A DNA stretch of 64,000 bases from Acanthosepion lycidas (Eukaryota > Mollusca > Cephalopoda > Sepiida > Sepiidae). The translations under genes were made by a program, and so were the position numbers. Under the pieces are notes generated by a model. That model did not search any database. It was not told the origin of the DNA and saw nothing but the letters and a program-made list of their open reading frames with translations. Shown one piece after another: positions 1-9,249 of this stretch. Position 1 is the stretch's first letter, and every line of letters begins with the position of its first letter. The stretch is taken from the NCBI GenBank assembly GCA_963932145.1, contig OZ010616.1:47026250-47090249 (forward strand), in the 5' to 3' direction.

Positions 1-81
1 GCTTTAGTTTCAAGAGAAAATAAAGATAAAACTGTCCAACATTTGGAAATTTCTTTATTGGTTGTTGATCTATCCTTTCAG

Positions 82-148
82 CTCAGATGAACCATCATCA
101 GTGTGGTTAAATGGACATTACAACAGACCTGTTCACCATCAAAGATGA
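82..148 (+). CDS. candidate terminal coding exon of an unknown host gene
   Basis: A pyrimidine-rich stretch ending in CAG at 79-81 could be a splice acceptor. After one leading base the frame starting at 83 reads SDEPSSVWLNGHYNRP, then a few more residues to a TGA at 146-148. The composition (Trp, His, Pro, mixed codons) looks more like real protein than the surrounding AT-rich frames. I see no good GTRAGT donor before the stop, so it would be a last exon followed by 3' UTR. Its phase does not join to the exon at 5531, so the two are not directly consecutive. I do not recognise the protein. The overlapping longer frame beginning at 103 lacks a standard start and runs into the hairpin at 238-316. 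It could be chance. Confidence 0.3.
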
Positions 149-237
149 CATCGTTATGTTTGCATAAAAGTTTGCTATGCAATGATAATCGTTGCAGAAT
201 AGTAGATGCAGGTTGTAAACTCATAATGCGGTTTTAT

Positions 238-316
238 GACACGTGGGACATAGGTCATTTAAAGACTTACAATTTTTTTTTCTGTAAGTCCTTAAATGAC
301 CTATGTCTCTTGTGTC
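238..316. other. 79-nt imperfect hairpin of pre-miRNA size
   Basis: Two 34-nt arms (238-271 and 283-316) are inverted copies separated by an 11-nt T-rich loop. They differ at four positions. If transcribed on the + strand, two of these become G:U wobbles, one is U:U and one is A:C. The core arm reads GACATAGGTCATTT. Flanks show no clear target-site duplication. It could be a microRNA-like precursor, a tiny foldback element, or a dsRNA substrate for ADAR editing in the presumed 3' UTR of the exon at 82-148. The structure is directly visible; any function is inference. Confidence 0.6.
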
Positions 317-1609
317 TACATGAAAAGCTGCATATTATTAAGTTCCCTAAAAATAATGATCTCCTAAATCAGCATAATGAACTAACAGTAACTTGGAGGC
401 ATTGTATAATGTTTACTTTACAGATTAAGATTTTTTTATGAAAAATTCTATGTATTACAATTTAATATCCATTATTTTAAAAATGTTACATATAAAATTT
501 ATTTAATTCCTTGTTTTTAACTTTAATATTGCCATGTTTTATTGCCATTCAACATAAGTATTGTATTTTGGGTTCAAAATAATGTATAAAAAAAAAATGA
601 TTTAATTACACTAGAGGCCCCTTTAAAATAGTTCTCAAGTATATACAAATTTTTTTTTTTTAAATCTTGAAATTCTTTAAAATGAACCTTTTGTTAAATA
701 TATCTCTCTGAATACATCAATGTATCTTAAATGTATAATCAGAATTGGATGTTAGTCAATGGTAACATGTCTTAAATAAATGTCATTTCATTTAGACAGG
801 ATTGAATAACACACCTACCCATAACTTCGAACTTATATTTCTCCCTTTTCTGCTTCAGCCTTGATCCATCTTTTGATTGGTTAACCTAGACATACCTACA
901 AAACTTTGAAATCTTGCTCCCCCCTCCTTTTTGAACCTTAAATAAGCTACCATATTGTTTTCTGTTTTCAAAAGTAAATCATTTTAATTATAAGTTACTA
1001 AACATCACCTGGTGATAGGACAATTTTGGTTCTGAAACAAAGAAATTTTTATGTAGTTATGTAAAATAGTTTTAAATATATATATATATATATATATAAT
1101 GTGATGGTAGACTCTCACATCAATTTCAATGTATGAAGATCCCACAAAACAATTGCCATTACAAACCATACACAGTCTTCATTTGAGCAACAAAAAATGT
1201 CCATTTCTTTATTGTATTATGATATACAATGAAAAATAGATTCTATAGAATAAACAATGATGGTTTGCAGAGTGGCTAAACTGAAATGAAGCATTAAAAC
1301 AAAAGTTTTATTCATTCTAATGATTATATATTTGTGTGTGTTTTATTGAATAAGATGTGCCTATTTATTTTTATAATAATCCTTTCTTGTTTTCTAATTA
1401 GCTTCTTGATGTTATTATGTTTGGATGATCTTGGAAATCAAATATACTTGGTTAACAAGAACTACTGCACCTTGATAAATTTCAACTTAACATAAAAAAG
1501 ATAATTAGAAAACTAGAAAAATAAACAAACATAATGTCTATATTATCCAATGAAACTTGCTTGAATGAAGATATGCTGCCTAAATATATATATATATATA
1601 TATATATAT
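317..1609. other. AT-rich sequence with no recognisable gene
   Basis: I see no convincing coding or RNA feature. The stretch holds T and A runs, an AATAAA at about 775 that could serve as a poly(A) signal for the exon upstream, and (TA)n tracts near 1077-1098 and 1583-1608. Confidence 0.6.
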
Positions 1610-1739
1610 GGCACCTCGACGTGGTGTAATGGTTAGAAAGCTTGTCTTGCTAGATCAGTTATGACTGAGTAGTGAGTTTGATCCTCACTGGGTGCCCCAT
1701 ACTTTTGGCCTTGTGCCACATCTAAACTGGGCTTAGAAA

Positions 1740-1744
<5 letters not shown>
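1610..1744 (+). repeat. tRNA-derived SINE between two TA tracts
   Basis: The unit starts GGCACCTCGACGTGGTGTAA and contains a box-A-like TGGTGTAATGGTTAG at about 1622-1636 and a box-B-like GAGTTTGATCCTC at about 1674-1686, as in a tRNA-type pol III promoter. A short non-tRNA body follows, ending near GGGCTTAGAAAATCAC. Long (TA)n tracts abut both ends. Two reverse-oriented copies of the same family lie at 38557-38689 and 38694-39093. Confidence 0.75.

Positions 1745-1780
<36 letters not shown>
1745..1780. repeat. (TA)n microsatellite
   Basis: About 18 TA units directly follow the tRNA-derived SINE. Confidence 0.95.
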
Positions 1781-1781
<1 letters not shown>

Positions 1782-2779
1782 ACTCTCCCATCAATTTTGA
1801 TGTATGAGAATCCAACAGACTCATTCAGTTTTTATGTTTGTGTCATATGTGACACTTCAGTTCTGCTAGTGACCTGCTTACAAGTCCACATATTGTGCAA
1901 AAGTGAGGATCTCTGGACATAGCCACAGGAATATTTGCTGATGCTTTTCGTCATTGTCTTTTGTCTCTCAGCTGGTCAATATGACTGATTTCAAAATTAC
2001 TCATACCACACTAGCACAAATATCTCTAGATATTTCTATCCAGGGTAATTCACTCAAAATTAGTATGAGTCACATTAGCAGTTGGGAGCTTACTCTTTAT
2101 ACCTGAGCCATGTCCATACAACAGTCCATTGTCAAGCTGGCTATACATGAAGATCTTAGGTATTCTGTTGTCACTCATCATTGTAATATGATCAGCCCAG
2201 CAAAGTCTTTTTGAACAGGAGTAAAGGTTTATCCCTTGTTCAGGATTGGGTTTCTGGTCCCTTCTAAAGTTTTTTTATTTTTTTATTCTCTTTTACTTCC
2301 AGTAGCCTTTTGTATCTTGGTGGCATTATTTTCCTGTTTGGTGTGACTTAATTAAAAAAAATAAATCTAAAACTTGATATCTGATTTAGCCCTCTCCTCA
2401 CAACAAACTTATTTTGTGGTGTCTTGCTTAAATCAAGGAAACAGTTTCAGTGATCAATGTCACGTATATCACTTAAGAAAGCATTGTTAACATTAAAATT
2501 ACTGATCATAGTTTTTGAAGAAGAAATATTATTTTTCCATTTATTGAAGCAAGTCTTTAAATATATTATCTCCTGTCTGTTCAGATTAACATGTAACTTT
2601 TCATCATTGAAGAATTAGATATTTAACTGCTAACCTAAATTGCTCTGAATTTCAATCTGCTTTTCTCAATCACCTGTTGGCATAAAAAGGTCATGCTTAA
2701 GATGTGTCAACCTGCTGATAATTTTATAAGTGGCAATTTTACAATTCCACTGGCAAGATGTACTAACACTGATATTGTC

Positions 2780-3160
2780 TTATTTAATTTCTTTATTGTG
2801 GTGATAGCATGCAAGAAACATTGAAACACCTGCATAGCAAAAGAAAACGTCTCTTGATTTGGCTCTGATGTCAAGGAACTTGATGCTCACTTTCCTTTCT
2901 TTAACATTCTTAATTTCAAACCCAGATGGGATAAAAAAAAATAGTACATTGTGTTTTGGTGATGTTAATATTAGCAATTTCCTTTTACAAGGAAACCTTC
3001 AACATTGTAAACATATGACATCCATTTTAGTTGTTGCTGTTGATGAGTCTTTAAGTGGTGTCATTTCTGTTATTTGATATAATTCTTTGTGATTCTGTAG
3101 CACCAGTTCACAAGGTTTGAAGAATAATGGTCCATGCTATAATCTACACACTTTATTTGT
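2780..3160. repeat. unclassified dispersed repeat, copy 1
   Basis: Segments such as ATCCATTTTAGTTGTTGCTG and the following TTATTTG...TGTGATTCTGTA blocks recur in the same order and spacing at about 25640-26020. The two copies are diverged, so this is an old dispersed family. The weak reading frames here are not supported as genes. The family could not be identified. Confidence 0.55.
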
Positions 3161-3349
3161 TCAACACCATTTTTAAGCATTTACTTGAGAAAGCAGTATG
3201 TCTAAATAAGTTAATCAGTAAAGGCTAAAATAAAAGAAAGTTCTTATACAGAACCCTATTCATTAATAAAATAAAGCAAAACTGTTTTTAACTTAAATAA
3301 TTAACATTTGTCTACATTTTTATAATACCTAACTATAAATTTGTAACTA

Positions 3350-3570
3350 TTTGCATTGTTCAAATTGTTGGCCTCATCTTTATTGCCATATTCACTACGT
3401 TTTGGTCATTGTACACTCTGGCCTTCTTCAGTTGGTTTAATCCATGAGGGAAGATTGTTTTTATTCCATGTGCCATGGCCCAGTGAATAAAAGCATTGCT
3501 TAAGTGACCCAAAAAGTAACTCCAGCTGTGAGTTACAGTAGAGGGAACAAAAACTTGAAGAGTTGAGTTT
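3350..3570. repeat. two tRNA-SINE pieces in opposite orientation
   Basis: The left part (about 3350-3480, minus) matches the 3' body of the SINE at 22930-23225, including the complement of CTGAAGAAGGC and GCAATAAAGATGAGG. The right part (about 3470-3570, plus) has a tRNA-like head, TGGCCCAGTGAATAAAAGC, and the downstream block AGAGGGAACAAAAACTTG that also occurs at 43490-43510. The pieces meet near 3470-3480. Confidence 0.55.
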
Positions 3571-3599
3571 TATATTATTTTTTATCAAACATATCTAAT

Positions 3600-5270
3600 T
3601 GAATTTACTGCATTACTAAAAATTAGTTATGCGATAAAAGTTCTAGAAGATATTTCCTATGAAAATGCAGACTTCCATAGTATCAACCATAGCAAGTGTC
3701 TGCTGTCTACATACTTTTTATCACTCTCTTGACCCTGTGATATTGCCAAGAAATATGAACATAACTATCATTGTCACCCACAATAAAGACCATATATCCT
3801 GCTTGAGATCCTCCATTATTAAATCAAATCCTGCATTACTCTACGCTATCAGTTTTATTTTTGCAAGATTGCCTAAGTTAGGTATTAACAGTTTGGAGAT
3901 TTTCTTAGCTTTTCTAGCTGACTTATTTACCAACGATATACTTTCCACCTTTCTATCTTTTAAAGATGATGTTACATTGCATCTCGTAGCTTAAACCAGG
4001 CTGTGTCTGTGTAGCAAGCCAATTTAATTTTTCTATTGAGCTTCTACATAATTTGAACTCATCATTTGACAAAACTGAGTTTGAATTATAGTCAGTCTTT
4101 GTAGGCATCATAGGAATTGATTTGACAAACTCATTTTGACTAATTATTATGGATTCCTTTCACTGACAAATCTCAAGACCAAGATATTTGAAACTTGAAG
4201 CTTCCTCTGATCTAACCATAAAGACTTGCTTGATTTTCTTTATCACATCTTCAAATTTTTCAATGTCTGCCCAGAAAGTCATCCACATGAATTAATATGA
4301 TTCCATTATTCTTATTGTTATAGTACCATATAGAAACAGTTTGGTCATACTTAGATGGGCAGTTTCCCAATTTCATTAGCTCTTCTCTAACTGTTAAATA
4401 CCATTCTTGAGAATCATCCTTCAATCCATATACATTGACATTTAACTTCCATATATAACATTGAGGAACTTCAGGTTGTGGATGCGGTTTTAGAAAGATT
4501 GTCCTTTCAAATTGTTTCCATTGCAAAAATGCCTTCTTTATATCCATAGAATGGCATGTTCACCTCAAAGCCACAGTGACGGTCAGGATAATTTATAGGC
4601 TCTCCTAGGAGTAAGTAGGCAAGTTACTTCTAACATATCCTGATTCTTCAGCTTGGAATCCTTTTGCTACCAGTCTTGCTTTTATTTTAATTCAATCTTT
4701 TATCTTTTTTTTTTTTTTTTTTTTTTCTTGTGCAAATCCATCTTGTTATAATTGTATTTTAGCCTGAGTTTGATACAACAGAATACAGCTCTCATCTTTT
4801 TTTTATTTGAACTGTCATTTCATTAAGTGTTACTTCTCTGATGGTAGCCATTAATAGTTTTTCATTGTCTTCCCCCAGATTATCACTTCTGAGGACTCTC
4901 TAAGCCATTACAGCATCAGGCAACTTAATATGTTCACCAAGTTGCTGAACCATATGGTCAAATTCTATAATAAAATCAGCGATTGTGATATTTTGTAGCC
5001 TAATATATTTTTCAAGATCTCCATATGACATCTTGAACAGAATCCAATTTTTCATATAATAACTTTGTTTATTCCTCTGTATTTAATTTATCAGGTCCAT
5101 TTCCAGCACTGCTTCTCTGGGTATGCCATTTAGACTCAAAAATAAAGTTGGAGCTCTTTTCCTCATATTTATATTTGTTACCATTTCCCAGAACTTCCAC
5201 TTTTTTCCAAGCACAGTACTTTTCTGGGGCTAAAACTAGGAGCCATTTGTCTTATTTTTATGAACTTCGC
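3600..5270 (-). mobile_element. Ty1/copia-like retrotransposon fossil
   Basis: On the minus strand the segment 4547-4260 encodes a piece of copia-type reverse transcriptase. It shows the DIKKAFLQ motif, a central KLNVNVYGLKD block and an IHVDDFL catalytic-type block, all in the order expected for the RVT_2 family. Decayed homology appears to extend upstream to about 5270 and downstream toward RNase H to about 3600. The element is old and has many breaks. No terminal repeats could be placed with confidence, so the outer limits are approximate. It lies just upstream of the host exon at 5531. Confidence 0.65.
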
Positions 5271-5530
5271 TCTGCTACCAAATGTTAAAACAGGATTTTG
5301 CTCTGCAAACAGTGACAGAACTTCACCAAAAAACAGAAAAATGTTCACTGAGGAGAAATTTCAAAATTAAATACTGCCTAACAGTTAAATCCACTTTGTT
5401 AGGAAGGGAAATAAGCTACTGCCACTGCTTAAAACACATCCAATAAGCTGAGGAGTAAGAGTCAGCATAGTAACACTAGCTTTTCCTTTATATTTTATCT
5501 TAAAACTTTACTTTTTTCTTTTCTTTTCAG

Positions 5531-5591
5531 ATAATTCAGAACTGAAACCAACTGAAGCTGAGCCTATGTATCATGAAGATTTCAATGAGTG
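5531..5591 (+). CDS. short internal coding exon of an unknown host gene
   Basis: The exon is 61 nt. It follows a strong acceptor (TTTTTTCTTTTCTTTTCAG, ending at 5530) and is followed by a consensus donor GTAAGT at 5592. Only one frame is open: two bases complete a codon, then NSELKPTEAEPMYHEDFNE, then TG left over. The remainder joins in phase to the exon at 48988, making a Cys codon across the junction. The peptide is acidic and hydrophilic with no signal or membrane segment, suggesting a disordered or linker region. No family is recognised. The combination of both splice signals, one open frame and a matching partner exon makes it likely real, but transcript evidence is absent. Confidence 0.55.
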
Positions 5592-5869
5592 GTAAGTCTT
5601 AAAGAAATAAAGAATACATTTTTTTATCCCTATTACATTCTTCTGAAGATGGCAAGTAAGGCTTTTTGTGACATCATCAAATCAAATGACTTAAGTGATT
5701 TTTGTTAGCTAAATCTATTATAAATTAGTACGTCAAATCAAGAGTAAACCTCCCCTCTCAGTCACCGTTACTTGTATGTTTGTTTGATTATAATATCAAT
5801 TAACTATTTAATTTTTTTAATTAGTATCAAAGTACAAAAGTAGTTAACTGTCTTTAGATCTTTTTCTTC

Positions 5870-6210
5870 TCTATACCATTGTCCCTTCAAAACATGAGTA
5901 ATCATAACTCGCCTCACCTCAACTTCCTGTCTTTCATAGTTCTTATTAATGTTTTTTATTTTTACTAACCCTCTTACCTGTTATGGCATTCATTTACACA
6001 AACCTGTTAGTTAGGTGCTTTCCTGTCTCTCTCTTGCCTTAATATGTCCAATGAGTGTCATTTTCTTAAAGCCTTTTTTCCTCATTGTGTCCTAGAAATG
6101 TCAACTGTCTCTTTCTGATTCTAAGTATAAGTGTGCTTTTTGTTTCAATTTTCCTTAAAACTTTTTGCCGTTACTCACATATTCCATTCATGGAAGTCTT
6201 AGTCACCTCT
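5870..6210 (-). mobile_element. LINE family A, 3' coding tail remnant
   Basis: Read on the minus strand the segment resembles the C-terminal tail of an APE-type non-LTR retrotransposon. It has the same blocks as 47160-47540: a region matching the complement of CTTTCCTCATTATGTG, then a block related to GACACTCACAGGACAT. It is diverged and without an open frame. It sits just inside the large intron. Confidence 0.5.
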
Positions 6211-6380
6211 TCACTGACATATAGAAGGATTGATATTACATAGCCGTTCAGCACTCTTTGTTTCTAATGACATTTTTCTATCTCTTAATACTTTGCTTGG
6301 TTTATGAAAGGCATGAGGAGATTGTCCATCATTCACTGACATATAGAAGCATTGATATTACATAGCCGTTCAGCACTCTT
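6211..6380. repeat. 48-bp direct repeat, two copies
   Basis: A 48-bp block beginning TCACTGACATATAGAAG is present at 6211-6258 and again at 6333-6380, with one clear difference. The copies are 122 bp apart and 74 bp of unrelated sequence lies between them. Confidence 0.85.
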
Positions 6381-6384
6381 AAAA

Positions 6385-6865
6385 GCCAAAGACATAAATC
6401 TTATATGGCTGGCCACACGTATCCAAGGATGCCTGCCTACTAGGGCAATTAGCTAATCCCAGTTACAGATGCCTGCTCAGGTACATCTATGTTTATTCAA
6501 TATCCACAGACCTCAACTGCAGTTTATACAGCAACAGTGCTGAGCAAACCTTAGTTACAGTTTCTGGGAGAGAGTGCATTATCTATCATGATCAACAGTT
6601 TGAACAAAGTCAGCACATTCAAAGCCTCTGTCATGATGACTTGTGACATCATGCTAGCACAACCATTGACGGCTCCTAAAGGGTTCTGTCTACCCAATTT
6701 CACTGCTGTGGTTTTCAAGCATTTTCCAAAGGTACTGCAATTCTGAGATTGTCCCCTACATGCCAATAACATCAAGTAATCACTTTCCTGACAAATCAAC
6801 CATGGTGAGATTTGAATCTGAGTTTCATTGGCAGAAAGAGAATGTGTAATCACTCAGCCTTGTGC

Positions 6866-6866
<1 letters not shown>
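6385..6866 (-). repeat. tRNA-like SINE or longer composite repeat
   Basis: On the minus strand the right end reads GGGCACAAGGCTGAGTGATT, a box-A-like start, followed by a box-B-like CAGATTCAAATCTC at 6820-6807. The body to about 6385 is richer in G+C than its surroundings, which fits a mobile origin. No second copy is visible in the window, so the left limit is uncertain. The minus-strand frame 6551-6853 lies inside this repeat and is not a gene. Confidence 0.45.
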
Positions 6867-6867
<1 letters not shown>

Positions 6868-6922
<55 letters not shown>

Positions 6923-6948
6923 ATGTGTGTGTGTGTGTGTGTGTGTGA
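6868..6948. repeat. (TA)n/(TG)n compound microsatellite
   Basis: About 25 TA units grade into (TG)n. Confidence 0.95.
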
Positions 6949-6949
6949 A

Positions 6950-7178
6950 AATATATAGAAAATAGGAAAGAAATCGTTAGGTAAATAATCCAAAGTTCTT
7001 TAGTATTTTTGTTATTTTAAAAAACAGTGCTCGATACAAAAGTAGAGCCTAAATATAATTATTTATTTAAAAATATGATTCCATTACTACATAAGAGTTC
7101 TCATGTTTAAAAACAAGAACTGAAAACTTCAATATAATTATTTGAATTAAAGTACTAAGCTTTGTTCCATCTTCAAGC
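6950..7178 (+). repeat. diverged partner of the repeat at 41497-41736
   Basis: Blocks such as AAACAGTGCTCGAT, GAAAACTTCAATATAATTAT and TTCCATCTTCAAGCGAA appear in the same order as in the left half of the inverted repeat near 41.6 kb. Here only one orientation is present, and it runs into (TA)n(CA)n. Confidence 0.6.
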
Positions 7179-7179
7179 G

Positions 7180-7210
<31 letters not shown>

Positions 7211-7221
7211 TCTCTCACTCA

Positions 7222-7263
<42 letters not shown>
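7180..7263. repeat. (TA)n and (CA)n microsatellites
   Basis: A TA tract at 7184-7210, a short CT/CA transition, then a (CA)n tract to 7262. Confidence 0.95.
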
Positions 7264-7265
<2 letters not shown>

Positions 7266-7380
7266 GCTTCTGGACATTCTGATTGATTATTCAATTGATT
7301 GATTTGTTTTTTCACAGCTCCTCAACCATTTGCAGGTTATTTAAAACCAGAAAATATTTTTATTCTAATTATTTTTTATG

Positions 7381-7679
7381 ATAGTAATACTTGTATCACT
7401 AAACCATTATTAATTAACCCATAACTGGAGAGAGAAGAGGTGGATTCATGCTTTTCCCAAAGTTATTTGTATGTAAGGGAATATAATGAACCCAACAGAA
7501 ATTGGAGCTCTGCTCTCTGATTAACAATTTTGAGCTGTTATCCATTATACCTCTTGTATATCCAAGCTTAAGGCACCTGGTATTCCCAAGTGGTCACCCA
7601 TCTAAGTACTGACCAGGTTCAACATTGCTTAACTTCGATGATCATATGAGAACCAACGTAATGTGTCCATAAACCTACA
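7381..7679 (-). repeat. 5S rRNA-derived SINE, copy 1
   Basis: On the minus strand, 7679-7565 resembles the whole of 5S rRNA. Recognisable blocks include GAAGTTAAGCAATGTTGAAC, CCTGGTCAGTACTTAGATGG and TTGGGAATACCAGGTGC, corresponding to box A, the intermediate element and box C of the internal pol III promoter. A body follows with the shared core block (TTTGGGAAAAGCATGAATCC) and a 3' end reading GGGTTAATTAATAATGGTTT. Substitutions across the 5S part and the fused body rule out a functional 5S gene. Same family as 22175-22500 and 36298-36600. Confidence 0.85.
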
Positions 7680-7889
7680 AGGTCATTTGATAGTAATAAT
7701 AATAAGTTAATATGTTATAAACAACATAAATAAAATTAGTCAAATTCATTGATATGAAATTATTTCTTTTTAAATTAATTTTAAATCCTGTTCAAGGTGA
7801 CTTTGATAACAATGACCTTTTTATAATATCTATGGTTATTTATTTATTTATATAGATAGATAACAATGACCATTTTATGTCTATGATAT

Positions 7890-7969
7890 ATATTCAGTTG
7901 TATGGATATGAGTTTGTGACCCTGGGTTTCACACTTTTGCAATCATCAGACAAGTACCGCGCATATAAT

Positions 7970-8025
<56 letters not shown>

Positions 8026-8060
8026 ATTAGTGAACACTGATAACACCAAGCAGCAATCAT
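7890..8060. repeat. short repeat cassette around a TA tract
   Basis: TTTGCAATCATCAG lies left of a (TA)n tract at 7967-8029, and AACACTGATAACACCAAGCA lies to its right, followed by TGTTTCATGC. The same small blocks flank TA or CA tracts at 32885-33345 and 44504-44697. Confidence 0.55.
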
Positions 8061-8063
8061 CTG

Positions 8064-8890
8064 TTTCATGCTTCAACATAATTTTCAGGCTATATCTCTA
8101 ATATTAAGCACTATTACCCATGAATATAGCATAGCTTAAAAATATATTTTTTATCATACATGTAATGACAGCAATAAGAGTCAAGTGATAAAACACACAC
8201 AATCTTTTTCTCATTATATTACTGTGAAATATATTTTTTTATTTTACAAATTTGATATATTTACTGATTGAGGCTTTATTATAATACCACATCTGATTGC
8301 TTATAAGACCCATCTCCCCAGGGTCTTATGCACAAAACCTAGGTATCTGGTAGGTCTAATATTTACCAAGCACTCTTGACTACCAGTATTTGTACCTAGC
8401 CCATCTCCTAATACTGTAAAATATTAAATGTTAATGTTAGGTGTAGTTAGATATATATCACCATATTCAGTATTTTTTTATTCTAAAATGAAATATTCAG
8501 TATAAATCACTTAAAGGACTTATTGGAGGTACAAAATTTAATCAATTCTATAAAAAACAGACAATTAAAAAGTATTTTCAAATGCCTTGCAACATTCATA
8601 TCCAGTCTGGATTATTTTTAATTGGCATTTTTATTTGTCCATCAACAGATTCAGGTCTGATAAAATATTATGTTTTCCAGCTCAGAATTTCCACTTCTGA
8701 ATTTGCCCAACCAATTAAGAATAATAATCTTAATGGTACCATCTCAAAAATGGCAAATATATTTTTGCTGTTTGTACAGCATCTATTTCTGGAAATAAAA
8801 AAGGATCAAATGTTAAAAATGTATCTCATTTTTACTTTCAATGCAAAAACACTTAAAATTCAAAATCTACACATGAATCATATAGAAAGA
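8064..8890. other. AT-rich, no recognisable feature
   Basis: No gene, SINE or inverted repeat was recognised. The 104-codon frame at 8582-8896 runs into the mariner palindrome and has no family resemblance, so I treat it as chance. Confidence 0.55.
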
Positions 8891-8891
8891 T

Positions 8892-8963
8892 ATTAGGTTG
8901 GTGCAAAAATAATGTCGTTTTCTCGCATGCGAGAAAACGACATTATTTTTGCACCAACCTAAT
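8892..8963. mobile_element. perfect palindromic mariner MITE
   Basis: Bases 8893-8962 form a perfect 35+35 palindrome with no loop, and one more A-T pair extends it at each side. The tip is TTAGGTTGGTGCAAAAATAA, close to the terminal repeat of the Hsmar1/MADE1 group of mariners. TA precedes the left tip; the right flank is TT rather than TA. No internal sequence remains beyond the two ends. It shares its first 22 bases with the element at 45819-45913. Confidence 0.85.
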
Positions 8964-9249
8964 TTATTGAAATGTCATACATTTTTCAGTCATAGTTGAA
9001 ATGAAATCACATGTTCAAATACCACCTATTGAAAAATACAAATTTTTCTTCCAACTCGACATGTTTTCCCTATTTTAATTTGTTCTCTGTACACATCCTT
9101 CCCTTTTCTCTCTTCCCCTCACACCTCTCTGCACTTCTCTCACTATCTTTCTCTCACTGTTTTGTATTCTCTGAAACCCCTTCATCATTTCATTAACTTC
9201 TCTATTTGTAAGCATGAATAAAAATAAAATGCATATTCAAAATTAATCT

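Noticed and set aside
1610-1744. Functional tRNA gene
   Set aside because: Box A and B are present but no cloverleaf with paired acceptor stem could be drawn, and the same unit recurs elsewhere as a repeat.
7225-7262. CRISPR-like or other regularly spaced array
   Set aside because: All regular arrays seen are simple microsatellites or minisatellites without unique spacers, and the DNA is eukaryotic.
7565-7679. Functional 5S rRNA gene (also at 22375-22500 and 36298-36410)
   Set aside because: Many substitutions, no terminator T run at the right place, and the sequence continues into a shared SINE body.
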